In this document: positions 47,438-60,816 of the stretch, piece after piece | Layout of the letters: each line of letters starts with the position of its first letter | Position numbering within the stretch: the first letter of the stretch is position 1 | Assembly (NCBI GenBank): GCA_009192285.1 | Contig: CM018604.1 | Location: 682,001-746,000, forward strand | Length of the DNA: 64,000 bases | DNA from: Morchella semilibera | Lineage: Eukaryota > Ascomycota > Pezizomycetes > Pezizales > Morchellaceae | Direction of reading: 5' to 3' | Translations under genes and position numbers: made by a program | The notes under the pieces: model-generated | Seen by the model: the letters and a program-made list of their open reading frames with translations, nothing else | What the model was told of the DNA's origin: nothing | The model's database searches: none

Positions 47438-49776
47438 GATAGAGGAGGAGGAGGAGGTATGGAGGGTTCTGATATGGGGGGTATATTGTAGAAGCTGTAG
47501 CTATTAGCTGTTGTATGTATTTATGTATGTGTATTCAGTAAGTATGTATTCAGTATGATGAGTATGTAGCAGCTCCAGAAATAGAGTACTGAATGCTTAC
47601 AGGTCTTCATCACGGAGGTGTGGGACGGTGTTTGCTTTTGAGTATTTTGTAGCACTGGCATTTCCTTGAAAAAAGCGATATGTGATGTCAGCAAGGGTCT
47701 ATACATGTATGTCTATCTGTCTATCTGAGCTTAATTGGGTTTCGTTGCTTGTATTTTCACTCGAGTACGCAGACTAAATGAAGAAGTCTTGCCTGGTTGT
47801 ATGGCTGTAGCGTATTCGAGTACGAACAAGAACGAGAACGAGACGTTGTTTTGCAAGGGTTATCGTCCAATAGAAAAAGAGCCCTCGTTAGACGGCGTTG
47901 TAGCTGAATGACGCGTGGCGGGTGTGGCTGTGCACGTTAGCGAACGTCATCTACTCCATCTAACCCAGGGAGGTGAAAAAAGATAAGATAAGATCTCTCT
48001 GGCAGGGTGGGTTGGGGAACTTGCCGGGGAGAAGAGAGACGGAGACGCGTACCTCTTAGGGGGGGCGCGCTCGTATTCGTATCAATATATATCCCCCCCC
48101 CCTCCCCCGATGGCTGGCCGGCGCTGTTTAAGACTGTTGAGCTGAGCACTGATGCCGATGCCCGGGGTTGTGGGTACATACATGTATGTAGACTACTCTA
48201 TGTCACGCAGGGTGCGTGACATGGTGGGTTTACTACTGCTGTGGCGTAGTTTATTAGAGTACGAATGCCCGGGGATGTTACTACAACAGAGTCTAGTAAA
48301 ACCAGTCTAAGATAAGGGTACCTGTACTTATAAAGAGTTGAATCCATCTTCTTTCCCCTTCCCCCCCTAATTGTTTAGAACGAGCAAAGAGGCCACTGCC
48401 ATCATGCGTTGAGAGGCTTGGAAATGGGGTGAGGTTTCGCAGACCCCAATGTAATAGGACTATCGGGTCACGCAAGACCCACTTTTGCAATACTCCGTAT
48501 ACTAGATGTAAATGTAGACATGAGTCGGAGGTCATACAGAGTAGGTACATAGCCATTGCTTCTCCTTACAACCCCGTACGTCTGTCCGCCTCAAGCTGTT
48601 CACACTTTGACAACCCCGCCTGTCCTAGGCATGTCACGCCTGCAGGTAAATTGTTTCATTAATTAATCTCAAGCCATGAGTACGTACAATATAAAAAACC
48701 CATAGTTACACCAAGTACCCAGGGTCTGGAGTTCAACTTCACATCTCCAAGCCCCCCCCGCTGTTCACTAACCAGCGTCACTAATCGAATTCGTACCTGC
48801 GGTTTTAGAGTCTCGAGATCTAGATTACATGCTTACATAGCGGTTTGACACTTGCATGGTTTTGGTTTTTTCTAGAGCTACATACAAACCGACCCTGGAG
48901 CCCCTCATCAAGCTTTCTTTTTTTTATATGTATACATGTATACATACAAGTACACACCCCTAACCCAAAAGGTACCGCCATTTAACAATTCGGATTGGGT
49001 AAGGGTTTTTCGATCCCGCAACTACACCGACTTTGTCGCAAACTTTTTCTCTCTTTCCCCACAAAGCTTAATTGGCCCCCCGCAACCCCTCCCAAGCCAA
49101 TATCACGATCACACACATGTGAGTGTAACAGAGGAAAGAAAGAAAAAAAAAATTTTTTTCTCTCTTTGTGATTCCTGTTACAACACTCGATGTTTCCCCC
49201 TGGCTCAGTAAGTGGTACCTTGCGCTGCCCGCCAACACAATCTACACATGTACTGTCCCGACCACCGGGGAACAATCCAATCGACCGCGCAGACAAACAA
49301 CAGAAAAAGCCGCCGCCGCCCGATCGGTCGCATGAAAGTATCACCACTTACTACATGTACCTACATCTCTGCCACTACTAATGTGCATATAATAACACAC
49401 ACACATATATATATACTGGTCCCTCCAATATTTTGCTTATTCCCGATTTCCCGATGTTGGGGTACGTACTCCAACGTCGTCGACATCGTTTGTTACCTTC
49501 TTTTTTTTTTTTTAAAGATTTGTTTTTTCTGGTTTCCTTGACCGTTAAATCGATCGCGGAGGCCCTGTCTGTCTGTCAGTCGGCGTGCAGTGCAGCGTTT
49601 CCACGATGGGGCAGACGGTTTCTGGATTTCGTATTTCGAAACGGGCCAGCCTGAGCTCGATATATACGCAACAGATAGCTATGTAGATAGCTAGATGCCA
49701 TGCCCGCCTAGATATATCTATATTTTTGAATTATTATATATCGTGATTTGCAGCTCGCCTTGAAAGGTGCGATGGG

Positions 49777-49890
49777 TGCCTGCTTGCCTGCCTGCCTGCC
49801 TGCCTGCCTGCCTACATGCCGTCCTTTCAATCAATGTCAATGTGATCTGATCTGAGGCAGGCAGCTATGTATGTATGTATGTATGTAGCA
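49777..49890. repeat. TGCC and TATG microsatellites
   Basis: About eight TGCC units at 49785-49818 and five TATG units at 49868-49889, separated by unique sequence. Confidence 0.85.
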
Positions 49891-52800
49891 GCAAACCAGG
49901 TCATCAGGATTGAAAACCTTATAGAAAGGGGGGGTATGATCGTGAATAGGCTGTCCTCTCCAAATGGGGATTACGAGATGGCATTACAATGCGTGCAATT
50001 GCAGCATCCATCGAGCGATGATGCGCGCGCGGCACCCCATCTCTGGATGCCTCTGATCACTCTCCTTTCTTTGAGATGATTGAATGCGCCCCATCACTCG
50101 CTCACTCACTCAGGCCGGCCGGCGGTGTGCGGGTCGGATATACATACATACTTCAGTGGGTACATGTACGTATACAATACATGTACCTGCTGTATGTTTT
50201 CCTCTCCTAAAACAAAACCACCCTCAGGCAACACATGATGTTTCAATGCCTAACATACATGTATCTATGTGCCAGCTAGTTGCCAGTCATGTCCATATTG
50301 TTGGCAGCAGTAAAACAAAAAATGAGACCTGCGAAATTTCTCCGAGTGAAATCGGGTGACATGGGCTGGCATGGGCTGTGTGTTTTAGATTTGAACCCCC
50401 CCCAAGCTCCGAGTGGGAAGAAAAGGGGGGGGGGAGGCGGGAGTTCCAAGTTCGTTCTGTCTCTTGCGGTCAACTTGGTGGGAAGAGTCGGCGAGTCTAC
50501 CGGGGGGGTACGTTGTGCAAGGCGCCAACTTTTTCACTCTTTTTTTTTTTTTCCTTTGCTCCAAAAAAAACGTCAGCTAGCTAGTACCACGGAAACATTT
50601 TGTCTCTTTTTTTTTTTTGCACTTAGGCCGAGTTATCGTGCTACATACCTGCTCTGGTATCCCAGGCTCCTCCGTATTTGAGTGCGAGGGAGGGGGGGGG
50701 GGTCGAGCTGGCAGTCAATAGGATCTCAAGAAAGCTGTTATGTTTTTTTCCCTAGCTAGGCTGGCCTGCTCCTCCTTCTGCTCCGCTCCTCCTGCTCCTC
50801 CTGCTCCTGCCATGCCATGCAGTATAAAATTGCTGAAGCACAGATCGCTAACGCCGGGAAAAACAGGAAACCATTCTCAGCAGAAAGGATTAAAAAAAAA
50901 TAAAAAAAATAAAAAATAAAAATAAAAAAGATATATAAAAAAAATATGAGGAGACGCATCTCCCCTATGCAGTGGGGGGGGGGGCCGGGGGGAAAACAGT
51001 TTAGCTATGTTAGCTGGCCTTGCAACGCTCATTAAAAGTAATCCGTCGGATGTTCTGGGTAGTTCATGTCACACGACTGACTGTCGTCTATGTAGATTCC
51101 TGCCCTCCGCTACAGTTTACCGACGCTCATTCAAATATAAAATTTCTCGCCTGAACAAATTAACGGAGAGGTAGCGGGATTGGTATGTACTTACTCCAAT
51201 TGCCTATGGATAGCTAAGCTAACCGCAGCCAGCGGACGTACGCTGCCTGCCCGCCCGCCCACTATCGCATGGTTGAGCGATTTTCCCCAATTGTTGGCAG
51301 ACGTCTTTCTCTCTCTCTTTTTTGAAAAATGTAAACATCCGCAAAGGGTTTCGTTTGTGTGACCACAAAAAAAAAATAAAGAAAAATAAAGAAAAATAAC
51401 CATTGGGCCCCTAGGGACCCTCCTGGCCTTCCACCCTCGAGTTTCCAATCAGACCGTAAAACATATCGCATTTTTTTTTTTTTGGTGCGGACAAGAGATG
51501 GCGGCGACGCAAAGAGAATGGGGTTTCTTGACGTCAGAATTATCGCTTTTGCTTTTTTTATTGTTAGTCTCTCTCTCATTGGTTGAAAGGGGAGGGCGTG
51601 GGTTTGGGTTTGTGATGGGTAATAATTTTTACTTACTTGGTTGGATAGAGAGGAATATTCGTCATCAGGGAGGCCTAGGACTCTAGGAGGATTGCTGGGT
51701 AGGCCGGGGGGAGGGAAGAGAAGTCGATAAGGTCGGTAACCAAACACCGACATCAAATAATTGGGTAGCAGCGAGGCATGGCGCATCTGAAAATGCAGGC
51801 GTTTATGAGTTTGATCTACAGTTACTGTCTGTCCTGGGCGCCGTAAATCTGTCTGTCTGTCAGTAATGGCACGCGTTTTCTTTTCATCACCTGCAAGGAT
51901 TTTCCAGATTCGAACCCCTAGGGACAGCAATTAACAGATTAACAAAAATGGATCATCCAAAAAAAAAAAAACGAGTTTCGGTACTTGCTTCCAAGGTTCT
52001 AGATTTTCCGTCCACGTAGAGTAAGGTACATAGAGGAACTTTACAACATCACCAACCTACATACTCTACTCTACCGCCTGGGATCCCGCGGGATGCTCGA
52101 GGATCATCAATTGAGTCCTTGCTATTGGATAGGAACAACTCTTCTCTAGAAAAGGGACGTAGATCAGTACATGGCGGCTCGCTGGCTGTGTCGCCGAAGG
52201 GGCCGGAGGAGGAGAGGGAACTTCCCCCCCCCCCCCCCAATGCTCCAATGCTGTGCAGTACTATACTGATCCTAGGTATGTAACTACACTACTCTACATG
52301 AGTCCTATCAGAATTTTGTTTTTATATGAGCACCTTGCTGACATTGATTGGGGTGTACCTATATGTACAGTAATGTACCTGTTCTATAAGCTGCAGACTT
52401 CAACAAAAAAAAAAAAAAAAAAAACCACCACCAACACCACCACCAACACCACCATCATGGGTCCAACCTGCATCTGCGGAGGCTACTTACCGAAACATCG
52501 CGCCCTATTCTCGCCTCCTCCAGCAGCAGCAGTGCGACCTATCAACGGGACTTTATGTAGTCCTATTCGAAAGATAACTAAACCCGCTGATTCCCTCCCT
52601 AATATAGCTATGCTGCCCTTTTACAACTGTTGAGCATGAGAGAGAGGGATAGGGAGATAGAAAGAGAGAGAGCTCTCTGCAAACTAGATTGTTAGTGGGA
52701 TCATCCCTACACATCTGATAATTGCCCCCCCACCACCACCCCGGCCGCCGGAAAAGACATTGCAGCAGCAAGCAGCAGCCAAGAGAAATATTTCACAGAC

Positions 52801-52959
52801 GCTCACTCGGACTCCTCCTGGGCAATCCAGCAAGCAAGCAATTAGCTTGGCTAAAAAAGGCTGTGTGAAATTATAAGTATTCTACGGGTCCCACAGCTGG
52901 AGGTTTTGTTTTCAGAGACAGAACAGATCCACTCTTACTCAAACACAAAGACCTGCACC

Positions 52960-53139
52960 ACTGCCAGCTCCTTCGGCTTCTTATATTCAATCCTTCTCCT
53001 TCTACTACTACTATCATCACTTCTACAAATTGCTACTACGCCTACTCCAAGGAACGAATTTCATTCATAAACACCCTCACCAAACAACCAAACCTCAAAA
53101 TCCACTACCACTACCACCACCACTACTACCATCATCACC
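52960..53139 (+). promoter_or_regulatory. Pyrimidine-rich 5' leader of the 231-aa gene
   Basis: The stretch is almost free of G, with CTTCTCCTTCTACTACTACT and several CCACTACCAC repeats, and ends ATCACC before the ATG at 53140. CA-rich unstructured leaders of this kind are frequent in ascomycete genes. Confidence 0.45.
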
Positions 53140-53835
53140 ATGTGCACCTTCCAGCCTCTCGACTACGAATACCACTCCCGCAGTGGCCCCCGCGCGGTGC
53201 CCGTAACCAACTCCTATGACCGCCACACGCACCCCCACTGCTCCACCGCCTCCCGCTCCAAGCGCTACCACCACAACGACTGCGACACCTTCCTCCGCGG
53301 GTCCAGCGCCTACACCAATGCCGCCACCACCACGCGCATCCCGCTCTCCTCCCGCCGCCGCTCCTCCACCCCCCCACCAGTCCTAATCCAGAGCACGCCC
53401 ATGGGCCGCGCCGAGATATCCCCGCGCCTCAGTCCCGGCGGGCGCTTTAGCCGCGGCGGCCTCGACAGCCCAACATCCAGCATCCGCAGCGGCGAGATGG
53501 GCTTCAACCAGCCCATGGTCCTGCAGGATGGCATGGGCCCTGTCATCCACCAGGGCGGGTCGTCGCACTACCAGGCGCCACACAATACCGGCTATGGGCC
53601 CCACGTCCATACACGCCCCGCCGGCGGCCAGAGGAGGTACAGCGTCGGTGTAGGCGGCAACGAGAGGGTCAGGTCGAGTTACATTGGGTACCGCTCAGAT
53701 CACGGGTCCATTGGTAGTGACGAGGGCTACGGGAGCGACAGGAGGATGTACACCAGTGAGGTGCGGAGGGGCTATGGGGGCAGGAATTCGAGCGAGGGCT
53801 TCTATGCCTCTACGCCAATTAGGAGATACTCGTAG
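53140..53835 (+). CDS. Disordered Ser/Gly/Arg-rich protein, unknown function
   Basis: An intronless, uninterrupted frame of 231 aa. The protein is rich in Ser, Gly, Arg, Tyr, Pro and His and has no membrane segment or zinc motif. Repetitive local patterns include YRSDHGSIGSDEGYGSDRR and several RRYS or RRxS sites, which would suit Ser/Thr kinases. It ends STPIRRYS. The ATG is preceded by ATCACC, a good context. The very long upstream region and pyrimidine-rich leader suggest a regulated gene. I do not recognise the family; the composition suggests intrinsic disorder throughout. Confidence 0.7.
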   Translation: MCTFQPLDYEYHSRSGPRAVPVTNSYDRHTHPHCSTASRSKRYHHNDCDTFLRGSSAYTNAATTTRIPLSSRRRSSTPPPVLIQSTPMGRAEISPRLSPGGRFSRGGLDSPTSSIRSGEMGFNQPMVLQDGMGPVIHQGGSSHYQAPHNTGYGPHVHTRPAGGQRRYSVGVGGNERVRSSYIGYRSDHGSIGSDEGYGSDRRMYTSEVRRGYGGRNSSEGFYASTPIRRYS

Positions 53836-56800
53836 GGAAGAGCTTGGGGGGTTCGTATCTTCCCAAACCCCTCATCTGGGCCGGGGGGGTTTTATTTTTA
53901 TTTATGTTTTTATTTTTTTATTATTTTATTTTATTTTCTATTTTTTATTCTTATTTTCATATGTTAGGGGATATGGGATATTTGGGGGAGTTTGGGATAT
54001 GAGTATGACGGTGGTGGTGGCCGCATATGGAATTGGGGGGGGGGGGTCGGTATCAAAAGTGTGCTTTTAGTGTATTTTTTAGGTTGATGTTTCTCTAATT
54101 CTCCTCTCGCTTTCTTCTCTTTCTTTCTTTGTTAACGTTTACGGGGATTTTACTTTTTGCTCTGTGGGATCAGTAGCGGTTGTTCTTCAACTACAAAGCC
54201 ATTTCCTTTGTTGTTCTTCTATGTCTTTATTTTTTGTATGTCCCCATATCTATATTTCTCAAACGGACCGGGCCACATTTCATCAGATATCATGGGCGGG
54301 CCTACTAAACTCAATGGGTGGGGGTGGGGTTGAGGTGGGAGGTGGTGGCGGTGATGTTTTGGGAAACAACAATAGGGACTATTTTGTATCTATTTTACGT
54401 TTTTTACGTCTTTACGTTTTACGTTTACGATTTTTTTTTTTTTGTATGAGCTCACGACAATGATTTCTCACGATATATATTATTCTATATACATTTTTAT
54501 TCTATTTTATTTTTGCTATTCTACACCTTTTTTTTTTTTTTCCACCCCCTCTTTACACTTTGCAAGAAACCCACCTACATACGAGTTCCACGGCCAGCCA
54601 GCCAGCCAGACCAATGATCGATTACACCATTTTTTGTTTTAATCGCAACAACGGCAACGACAACAATTAACATGCCGGACCGGCCTCACGTCTCCGGTCG
54701 GTGCGCAGACCCTTTCATCCAATGCCCTGTAACACGATTCTATAAATGGGGGGAGGGGGGGGGGGGATTAGAGTAGGTACAGTAGGTAACTCTAGAATAT
54801 TTGTCCTGGCTGCCTGCCCGCCGCCGGCCAATGGGGTTGCGGTTGCGGTTGGCCAGGTGCGCGCCAAGGCTGTTGTGTGTGTGTGGGTATAGGTTATGCT
54901 GAGTATTAGAGCAGATACCACTCTACCTGCATATGCAAGTCATGTCGGCCATGTCTATGCACGGTTGCATGAGGCTGCTGCTCTGTGTGTGCAGCTGTGT
55001 GGATTTTTAAAAGAATTAAGGGGGGGGATCGTAACGTGGAATTTTTAATGACGGCGAAGAGGATTTTCAGCCCTAGTGAATTGGTCTGCTTCTACTTCTC
55101 CTACGGTTTTTTTTTTTTTTTACTTATCCTAATTAACAAAACGTTTTTGGAAGGGGAGGGGGGGGGGGTTACGACGGCGGCGGCGGCGGTCATACAATTA
55201 ATTAAACATATGGGCATGCAAACTAAAACGCAACGCGTGCTGCCGGATATTGTGTACTTATATATCCAGAGCGCTAACAATACAGTCTACATGTTTAGTA
55301 GTGTAAGGTTAGTAAGGTATGTAGGTATGTAGGTACCTAGGTTGGTAGAATCCTCGGCGGCCGTTATATTACCCCACATGTAGTCAGGAAGGTATGTGAG
55401 TTAGGCCGGCCTCCATTGACTTGCAAAAGAAAAAACACCATCACGGTGAAGGGTGGTTTCGGCAAGTTTTTGTTCCTGATCTTGGCAATAAGGAAATATT
55501 ACTAGTAAATTAGTAATCATTAAAAAAAAATAAAAAAATAGAGGAGGGTTAGGTTACGTATGATATCAACTGCATGTAGGTATATGAATAAGTACCCACC
55601 ACATAGCTTTCTATGCAGGTATTTAAAGTCAGCAGTGATACTCGGAGCTAACTACCACGCGCGCACGCACGGCAGCTGCTATCAGTTCGGCTTTGCAGCG
55701 CAGAGCTTGGGCCCGTACCAATGGTATCGCTTTATCGACAAAATGGCCCCCAAATTGGAAGTTATGCAGTAGATTGATGCTAAGAACGGATAAAGTAGTT
55801 GGCTTGGAAAGTATCCCTGTAAACACTTTTTCTTCAGAAGTACCTATTGTTTCCTATTCAATACAGTACTCACATTTCGAATTTCAGGCAAATCAATATA
55901 GACCTGCTGCGTATAGGGTTGCCGGTACTATCAACGTTCACCTCCGGTTCCCCCTTCCCCCTCCCCGCCCCTCCCCCGCCCCTCCCCTCCTATCTCTCAA
56001 CCCATTTTTTTCCCTCTCAAAAGTGCTGAATTTAAACGAGAGCTATCTTCTCTCTTGCATTCACCGGCCCTTTCTTTGCCACTAAAGATTGATGCTGCAG
56101 TTTTGATATGTTGGCCATGGAGCTATGTCATTCCATTACCTTACGAAAGGCTCTGATCAGCTCATTTTAGGAAGGTGCGTTTGATGCACTCAAATGTGTT
56201 CCTCCACGTTATTGGCAGATTTTGTTTCATAAACAATCTGCATATGCCAACACCAAGATGTTTGCTATCATGTGAATGTTTCCAAGGCTCCGGTCTTGAA
56301 CATAACTTACTAATCATGCCTATAGCACGCCATTGATTAAACGTATGTATTGATTGTCCAATGAGAGCAAGGTCCGAATTTTGCGTTAGATTTGACCCTG
56401 ACGGTACGCACAGTTTCGTTGCCTGAATATCAATTTCTTCCGGAGTTGTATTCACCTTCAATTCGAGGTCAATTTGGCTCTGCGGTCTTCAGCGAATAGC
56501 GATGATAGAAACCTGATTTTAAGATTCACCACGCTTATCGTACTTGCCCAGAACGCGGGAACTGTCTAGACTGTCTCAGAAAGCCGATCTGGTATGTATC
56601 CAGAAGAACAATTGGACACGTAGATCATTGAATTTGGCATCGCCCTCACACAAAAGTGCGGGGCAGCTGCAGGCTGCAGCTAGGTTTTTGGTGATTCTAT
56701 CAGTTGTGAGAGGTTAGGTGCTACAAAAAATGATGTTTAATTGACTGTTGTTAACCTGGGCCTGCAGCCATTGATGCATCAATCTTTGGTTAGTCAGAAC

Positions 56801-59676
56801 CTTGTGCACCTACCATAACCTCAGGGGTGTATTATCTATATGTATTTATTATCCTATATGTCAGTCAATATTACATACATGTACCTGACGTGCAGCTACA
56901 TCCCGGTCCCTTTAGATGAGCCCAAAACTTGGAGACGGTGCCCGGGATGTAAGTACTACATAGATGGGTTATCGGCAGATATACCCGTGCCTCCTTCTTG
57001 GGGGATGATTTTGATAACTTGAAGTCGACTCCGTATTCCTCCCATGATCCAGGCAAATGGGACCCGAGACTTGCAGGCGCAGGTCCAATTAAATTTCGCG
57101 TGTCTGATTGCAAAAATTTCTTTTGACGCCCATGAGCAGGTATCCATCACTTGACACCGATATCCATAGGGAATGCATGTGTATAAAACTGCATGGCGGA
57201 AGCTTCTTCCTGGTGCACAATTGAGTACAACAATCACATCATAGTAAGGTATCAAAGGGCGTTAAGTGGCCAAAGCTCATCCTATCGCCAGGCTAGCTTT
57301 AGCGAAGACGAGATTGAAGACGACATCCTACAAGTATGCACATAGTTAGTGTTTTTTGTCTGAGCTATTATCCTTATCCTTTTGCATTGGTTGGTTCGTC
57401 AATGAGTCAATGTAAAGCTGTCGATTTCCGTTCCAATAGGGATTCCCTAAATGAGCTCGTGGCGAGCTCGTAATCCTTGAAGCAGCTGGTCCTGATAGTT
57501 ATCTGTTATAAAAAAACATGTTATAGCAAGATACGTATTTTATCAGTTGATTTTTGATATAGCGTGTTCACCTTGAGTAACCCTAACCCACATAAACTGA
57601 GCTTTTTTTTTTTTTTTTTTTTTTTTTTTGCTCAATTCCTTAACACATAAACTGAGTCTGTGAGTGTCTAGATTTGCCACGGAGGCCATTGCTCAAGCTC
57701 AGGTGATTATAAGCCGAGACGGCTCGGGCCGTACAAATGATCTACTCAAGGAATAAACAGTTTGAAGCTCTCAAATATCGATCTGATCCAAGGGGCAAGA
57801 CACGCGCTCCAGCGTCGATCAGATTTGGCCTAAATATGTTGATATCAGAGGCAGTAGCAATCAGTATCAACTCGCTCTCTCCATGAGGTCCGAGAACAGC
57901 TAAGCACTATATGTGTATTAATTCTCTCGAATCACCCCATCCTAAAGGCACAAAGGTATGAAAGAGTGTGCACAATAGCAATATTGCGCCCAGGACATCC
58001 GGTATCCGTAAAATAGATAGGCGATTGATTCATGTATGAGCGGAACCCTGGATAATCGAGGGCCTGGGAAATTAAAGATTGAACTGAGCACGAGATCTTA
58101 GCCCGGCTCGATTTGTGGCCAAAATAGGAAAAATCACAAGCCCTAAATACACACGTACCTGTCAGTTGAGATGCAGGTTGTGTGAGCTGGCGTGGGGGAG
58201 TATTATCTACCGAGGTACACTACCGCGGGGGCACCGGTAGCCCCGATGAGCAGAGATGCAGGATTTACTACTTAAATACCCAATTAGGATACCGTTTCCC
58301 CAGGGCCCGGCGAGCAAGTGGGATATTAAAACTCGATGTTATGAAAACATCACGAGCCATGTTAGCTGGCTCGACCGTAATTATATTGCGTGACAGTGTT
58401 CCACCCATCTCGATAGATTTGAGTGCCCAAGGCAAGATAGTATCACATCCTTTCACTACCTCATCTCACGACGTCATGGACCATCACTCGCCAGGCTTGG
58501 CAATGCCTCTATTAATGAAAGGGTGATTATATAATTCGAAAGGGTAAGTCAAGAGTTGATTCGCTCAGACAATAGGAGAACATCATTCAGATACCTAACT
58601 GATCAATCAACAATAGGTCTAGTTAGCTGGCTATATCGCTACAGACACAATGCCGCAAACGGTCATACTGAGACTCACTGCTTTTTGGGCCCACGACTAA
58701 ACATGGTATATACTCGCTGGTTAAGATCTTTTACAGCCACTCAGAGCTCGAGGATTTCCCGGGATGCCGAGGCTTCGTGGGGATAGTGGAAGGGGTAGGA
58801 TGAAATATAGTGATAGTGCTGTTGAGCAATGGGTCGTCCGATGACTTGATGCCCACCGCTGTACGAGAAGAGGGGGAGGGGAAGACTCCCCACCCAAGTA
58901 GCACACTCGACAGGCCACATGTAGCTAGGGTTAGGGGCGGCTCTCCACAGCGAATAGACGACTCCACCACTCACCAGGACCCCCGACAGTTGACATAATA
59001 ACTCCCATACCCCCTTCAGCCAATCAAGATTGATCAACAGGATCTGTACCGGCGTGACAGCACTACGTGCACATACATGTAGTTACTTACTTGTGAGTAC
59101 AAGCACATACAAGCAGAACGCCCACTCAGATCCAACCCCCCCCCCCCCCTAGACCTGGAATACAATGGTAGTATTAACAAACCAGTAAGCTACATGTCAC
59201 TACCACAGCCACAGCCACCACAACGACTAACACCACACCGTATGAGCTGTGAACGGGGCTACCAATCTCCCATAGTTACATAGGGAGGGATATCTAAACC
59301 TATACCCCCCCCCAATGGCCAGACAGGCTTGGGGCCCTCATCCATAAAGTGAGGTTCAATAAACGACTTATAACTGTACGTTCGTGAAGAGTGGGCTCTA
59401 TCACATTACCCATGATCGATAGCAGCAGTAAAGGAAAGTCATCGATAAATTCTAAAAAGTGGATGGCCAGACTGCCCACTCCCACTGCCACTGCCACTGC
59501 CACAGCTACCCCAAGCCCCCCTAAAAATACAGGCACAGAACAAAAGTCCCTCCCCACAGCAGCACTACATCAGTAGCACCACAGTTAAACCAGGGGAGGG
59601 AGAAAGAAGAAAAAAAAGTAAACTAAAACTAACAAGAACGGAAAATGTGGGATCTACCGTAAGCACAGAGCTACTA
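53836..59676. other. 5.8-kb intergenic region
   Basis: The 3' flank of the 231-aa gene is T-rich (53890-53960). Further on are poly-T runs (54428-54441, 54528-54541, 55109-55121, 57603-57629), poly-G runs (54037-54046, 54752-54766) and a CCACTG-type repeat (59473-59505). The open frames 56162-56461 (minus) and 58182-58526 (plus) are about 100 codons, without motifs or good starts; I do not call them genes. Confidence 0.5.
57603..57629. repeat. Poly-T run of about 27
   Basis: An uninterrupted T homopolymer flanked on both sides by related sequence (CATAAACTGAGC before and CATAAACTGAGT after), so a short direct repeat of ACATAAACTGAG brackets it. This could be the tail and target duplication of a retroposed fragment on the minus strand, but no body is recognisable. 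Confidence 0.5.
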
Positions 59677-60816
59677 CTACTCCTCCCTGCTATAGAAGTT
59701 ATCCACAACGACCCTCAGGCCGCTCCCATAGACCCCAATGGCCGCATATATATCTGCACTGCCATCGAGGCCTTCAGCCGGGTTCAGGCGAGACTCCGAG
59801 TCAGTCTCCTCATACAGGCGCCAGCCGCCGGCCTGCTTTCCATCGCGCGTAAAGAAGACCTCAATCCCCCTACCACCTGGCGCCACCGGAAACCTCATAC
59901 CTATCAATCACCTCACCATTAGCAACAAACCTCCCACCTCCGGAATAGACCCAGAGGGGAGAAAACCACTTACCAATCCCGATCCTCTCACCCGCCCTAA
60001 ACGGCCTCGTAAAGTCCATGCCCCCAAAGCTATCATTACAGTACCTCCGCCCATCATCCGAATGGACTCCCAAAGCTACCTCTATTCCATCCCGGTAAAC
60101 CTAAACGCTGGGTACGGCATCCCCGCGAACCCCATTGCCAGCACCGCCGCATCCCTTGGAAGCGCCAGCACCATCACCTCATACCCAAACACCCTTCCTC
60201 GCCCCGTATTCGCCGGATGGTGGTACCCCGCCGCAAACAGTGGCAGCTCACTGACAAGCACGCATCCTCGCATCCATTCGCCCTCGACCAACATCCCACC
60301 ATTGACGCCACTAACCCTACCCTAAAGTGTGGTGGCGGCGGCGCGAGCGCCAGTGGGCCCGGGTACGCTGGAACGGCCGCGAGCGCGCCGTGCGCAAACT
60401 GGCGGGGCGGGAAGAGGGCGTTGAGGCTGCAGAAGCGGTAGCGGCGTCGGCGAGGTCGCGCGTGGAGTTGAAGGGCCGGGGAGATGTTGTGGGAGATTGT
60501 CGGTGGTGGGGGGAGGTCGTCGTCGTCTTCGGAGGGGGGTGGAAACGCGGGGGGGCTTGTAGTCGTCGTTGTAGTGCTGTAGGAGGGCGGGGGTGCGTTG
60601 GAGCTGCTGCCACTACCACCGTGGCTGGCGGGGGCCCCGTAGGTGTGCGGGAGTGGGGCTTTATGGGGCCCGCCGTAGCCCTTGGTGTCGTTGTCGTGGG
60701 AGGATTCAGAGGGGGTGGGGGATGGCGGGAAAGTTGTAGGCGGGGTTTATGGGGCGGTTTGTGTAGTCCTCGCCGGAGCCTTTGAGCTTTCGAGACCATC
60801 TCTTGAGGGAGTCCAT
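59677..60816 (-). CDS. SPRY-domain protein (fungal, Ssh4/Ear1-like), frame broken in several places
   Basis: The gene starts MDSLKRWSRKLKGSGEDYTN at 60816 and ends at 59677, with one intron (59901-59973). A Pro/Ser/Thr-rich N-terminal half includes APPPSY, a PY-type motif of the sort bound by Nedd4/Rsp5 ligases. The SPRY domain follows: RVFGYEVMVLALP, MGFAGMPYPAFR, GVHSDDGRRYCNDSFGG, DFTRPFRAGERIGIG and VEVFFTRDGK-like EVFFTRDGKQAGGWRLYEE. Relatives act at endosomes as adaptors that bring a ubiquitin ligase to membrane proteins, though no transmembrane anchor is visible here, so the functional comparison is tentative. Frame changes lie near 60710 (in a C run), 60310, 60098 and 60080, the last two bracketing LPGWNRGSFG. 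See findings. Confidence 0.68.

Larger units (their letters stand above)
47438..53139. other. 5.7-kb intergenic region rich in homopolymers and microsatellites
   Basis: I see no gene in this tract, which separates two divergently oriented genes. It carries many A/T/G/C runs longer than 9, a TGCC repeat (49785-49818), a TATG repeat (49868-49889), a GA repeat (52633-52675) and seven TACATGTA octamers. The right end (52960-53139) looks like a pyrimidine-rich 5' leader (CTACTACTACTATCATCAC). Confidence 0.6.

Noticed and set aside
51900-51925. GGTTCGAATC on the minus strand, resembling a tRNA T-loop
   Set aside because: The bases on either side cannot form a T-stem, and no acceptor stem or anticodon arm was found at the right distance.
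56162-56461. Minus-strand frame of about 99 codons with protein-like composition
   Set aside because: The start is not ATG and an in-frame stop lies just upstream; I could not join it to other exons. It may be worth a translated search, but I do not call it a gene.
58182-58526. Plus-strand frame of 114 codons
   Set aside because: Non-ATG start, no motif, and no conserved look.
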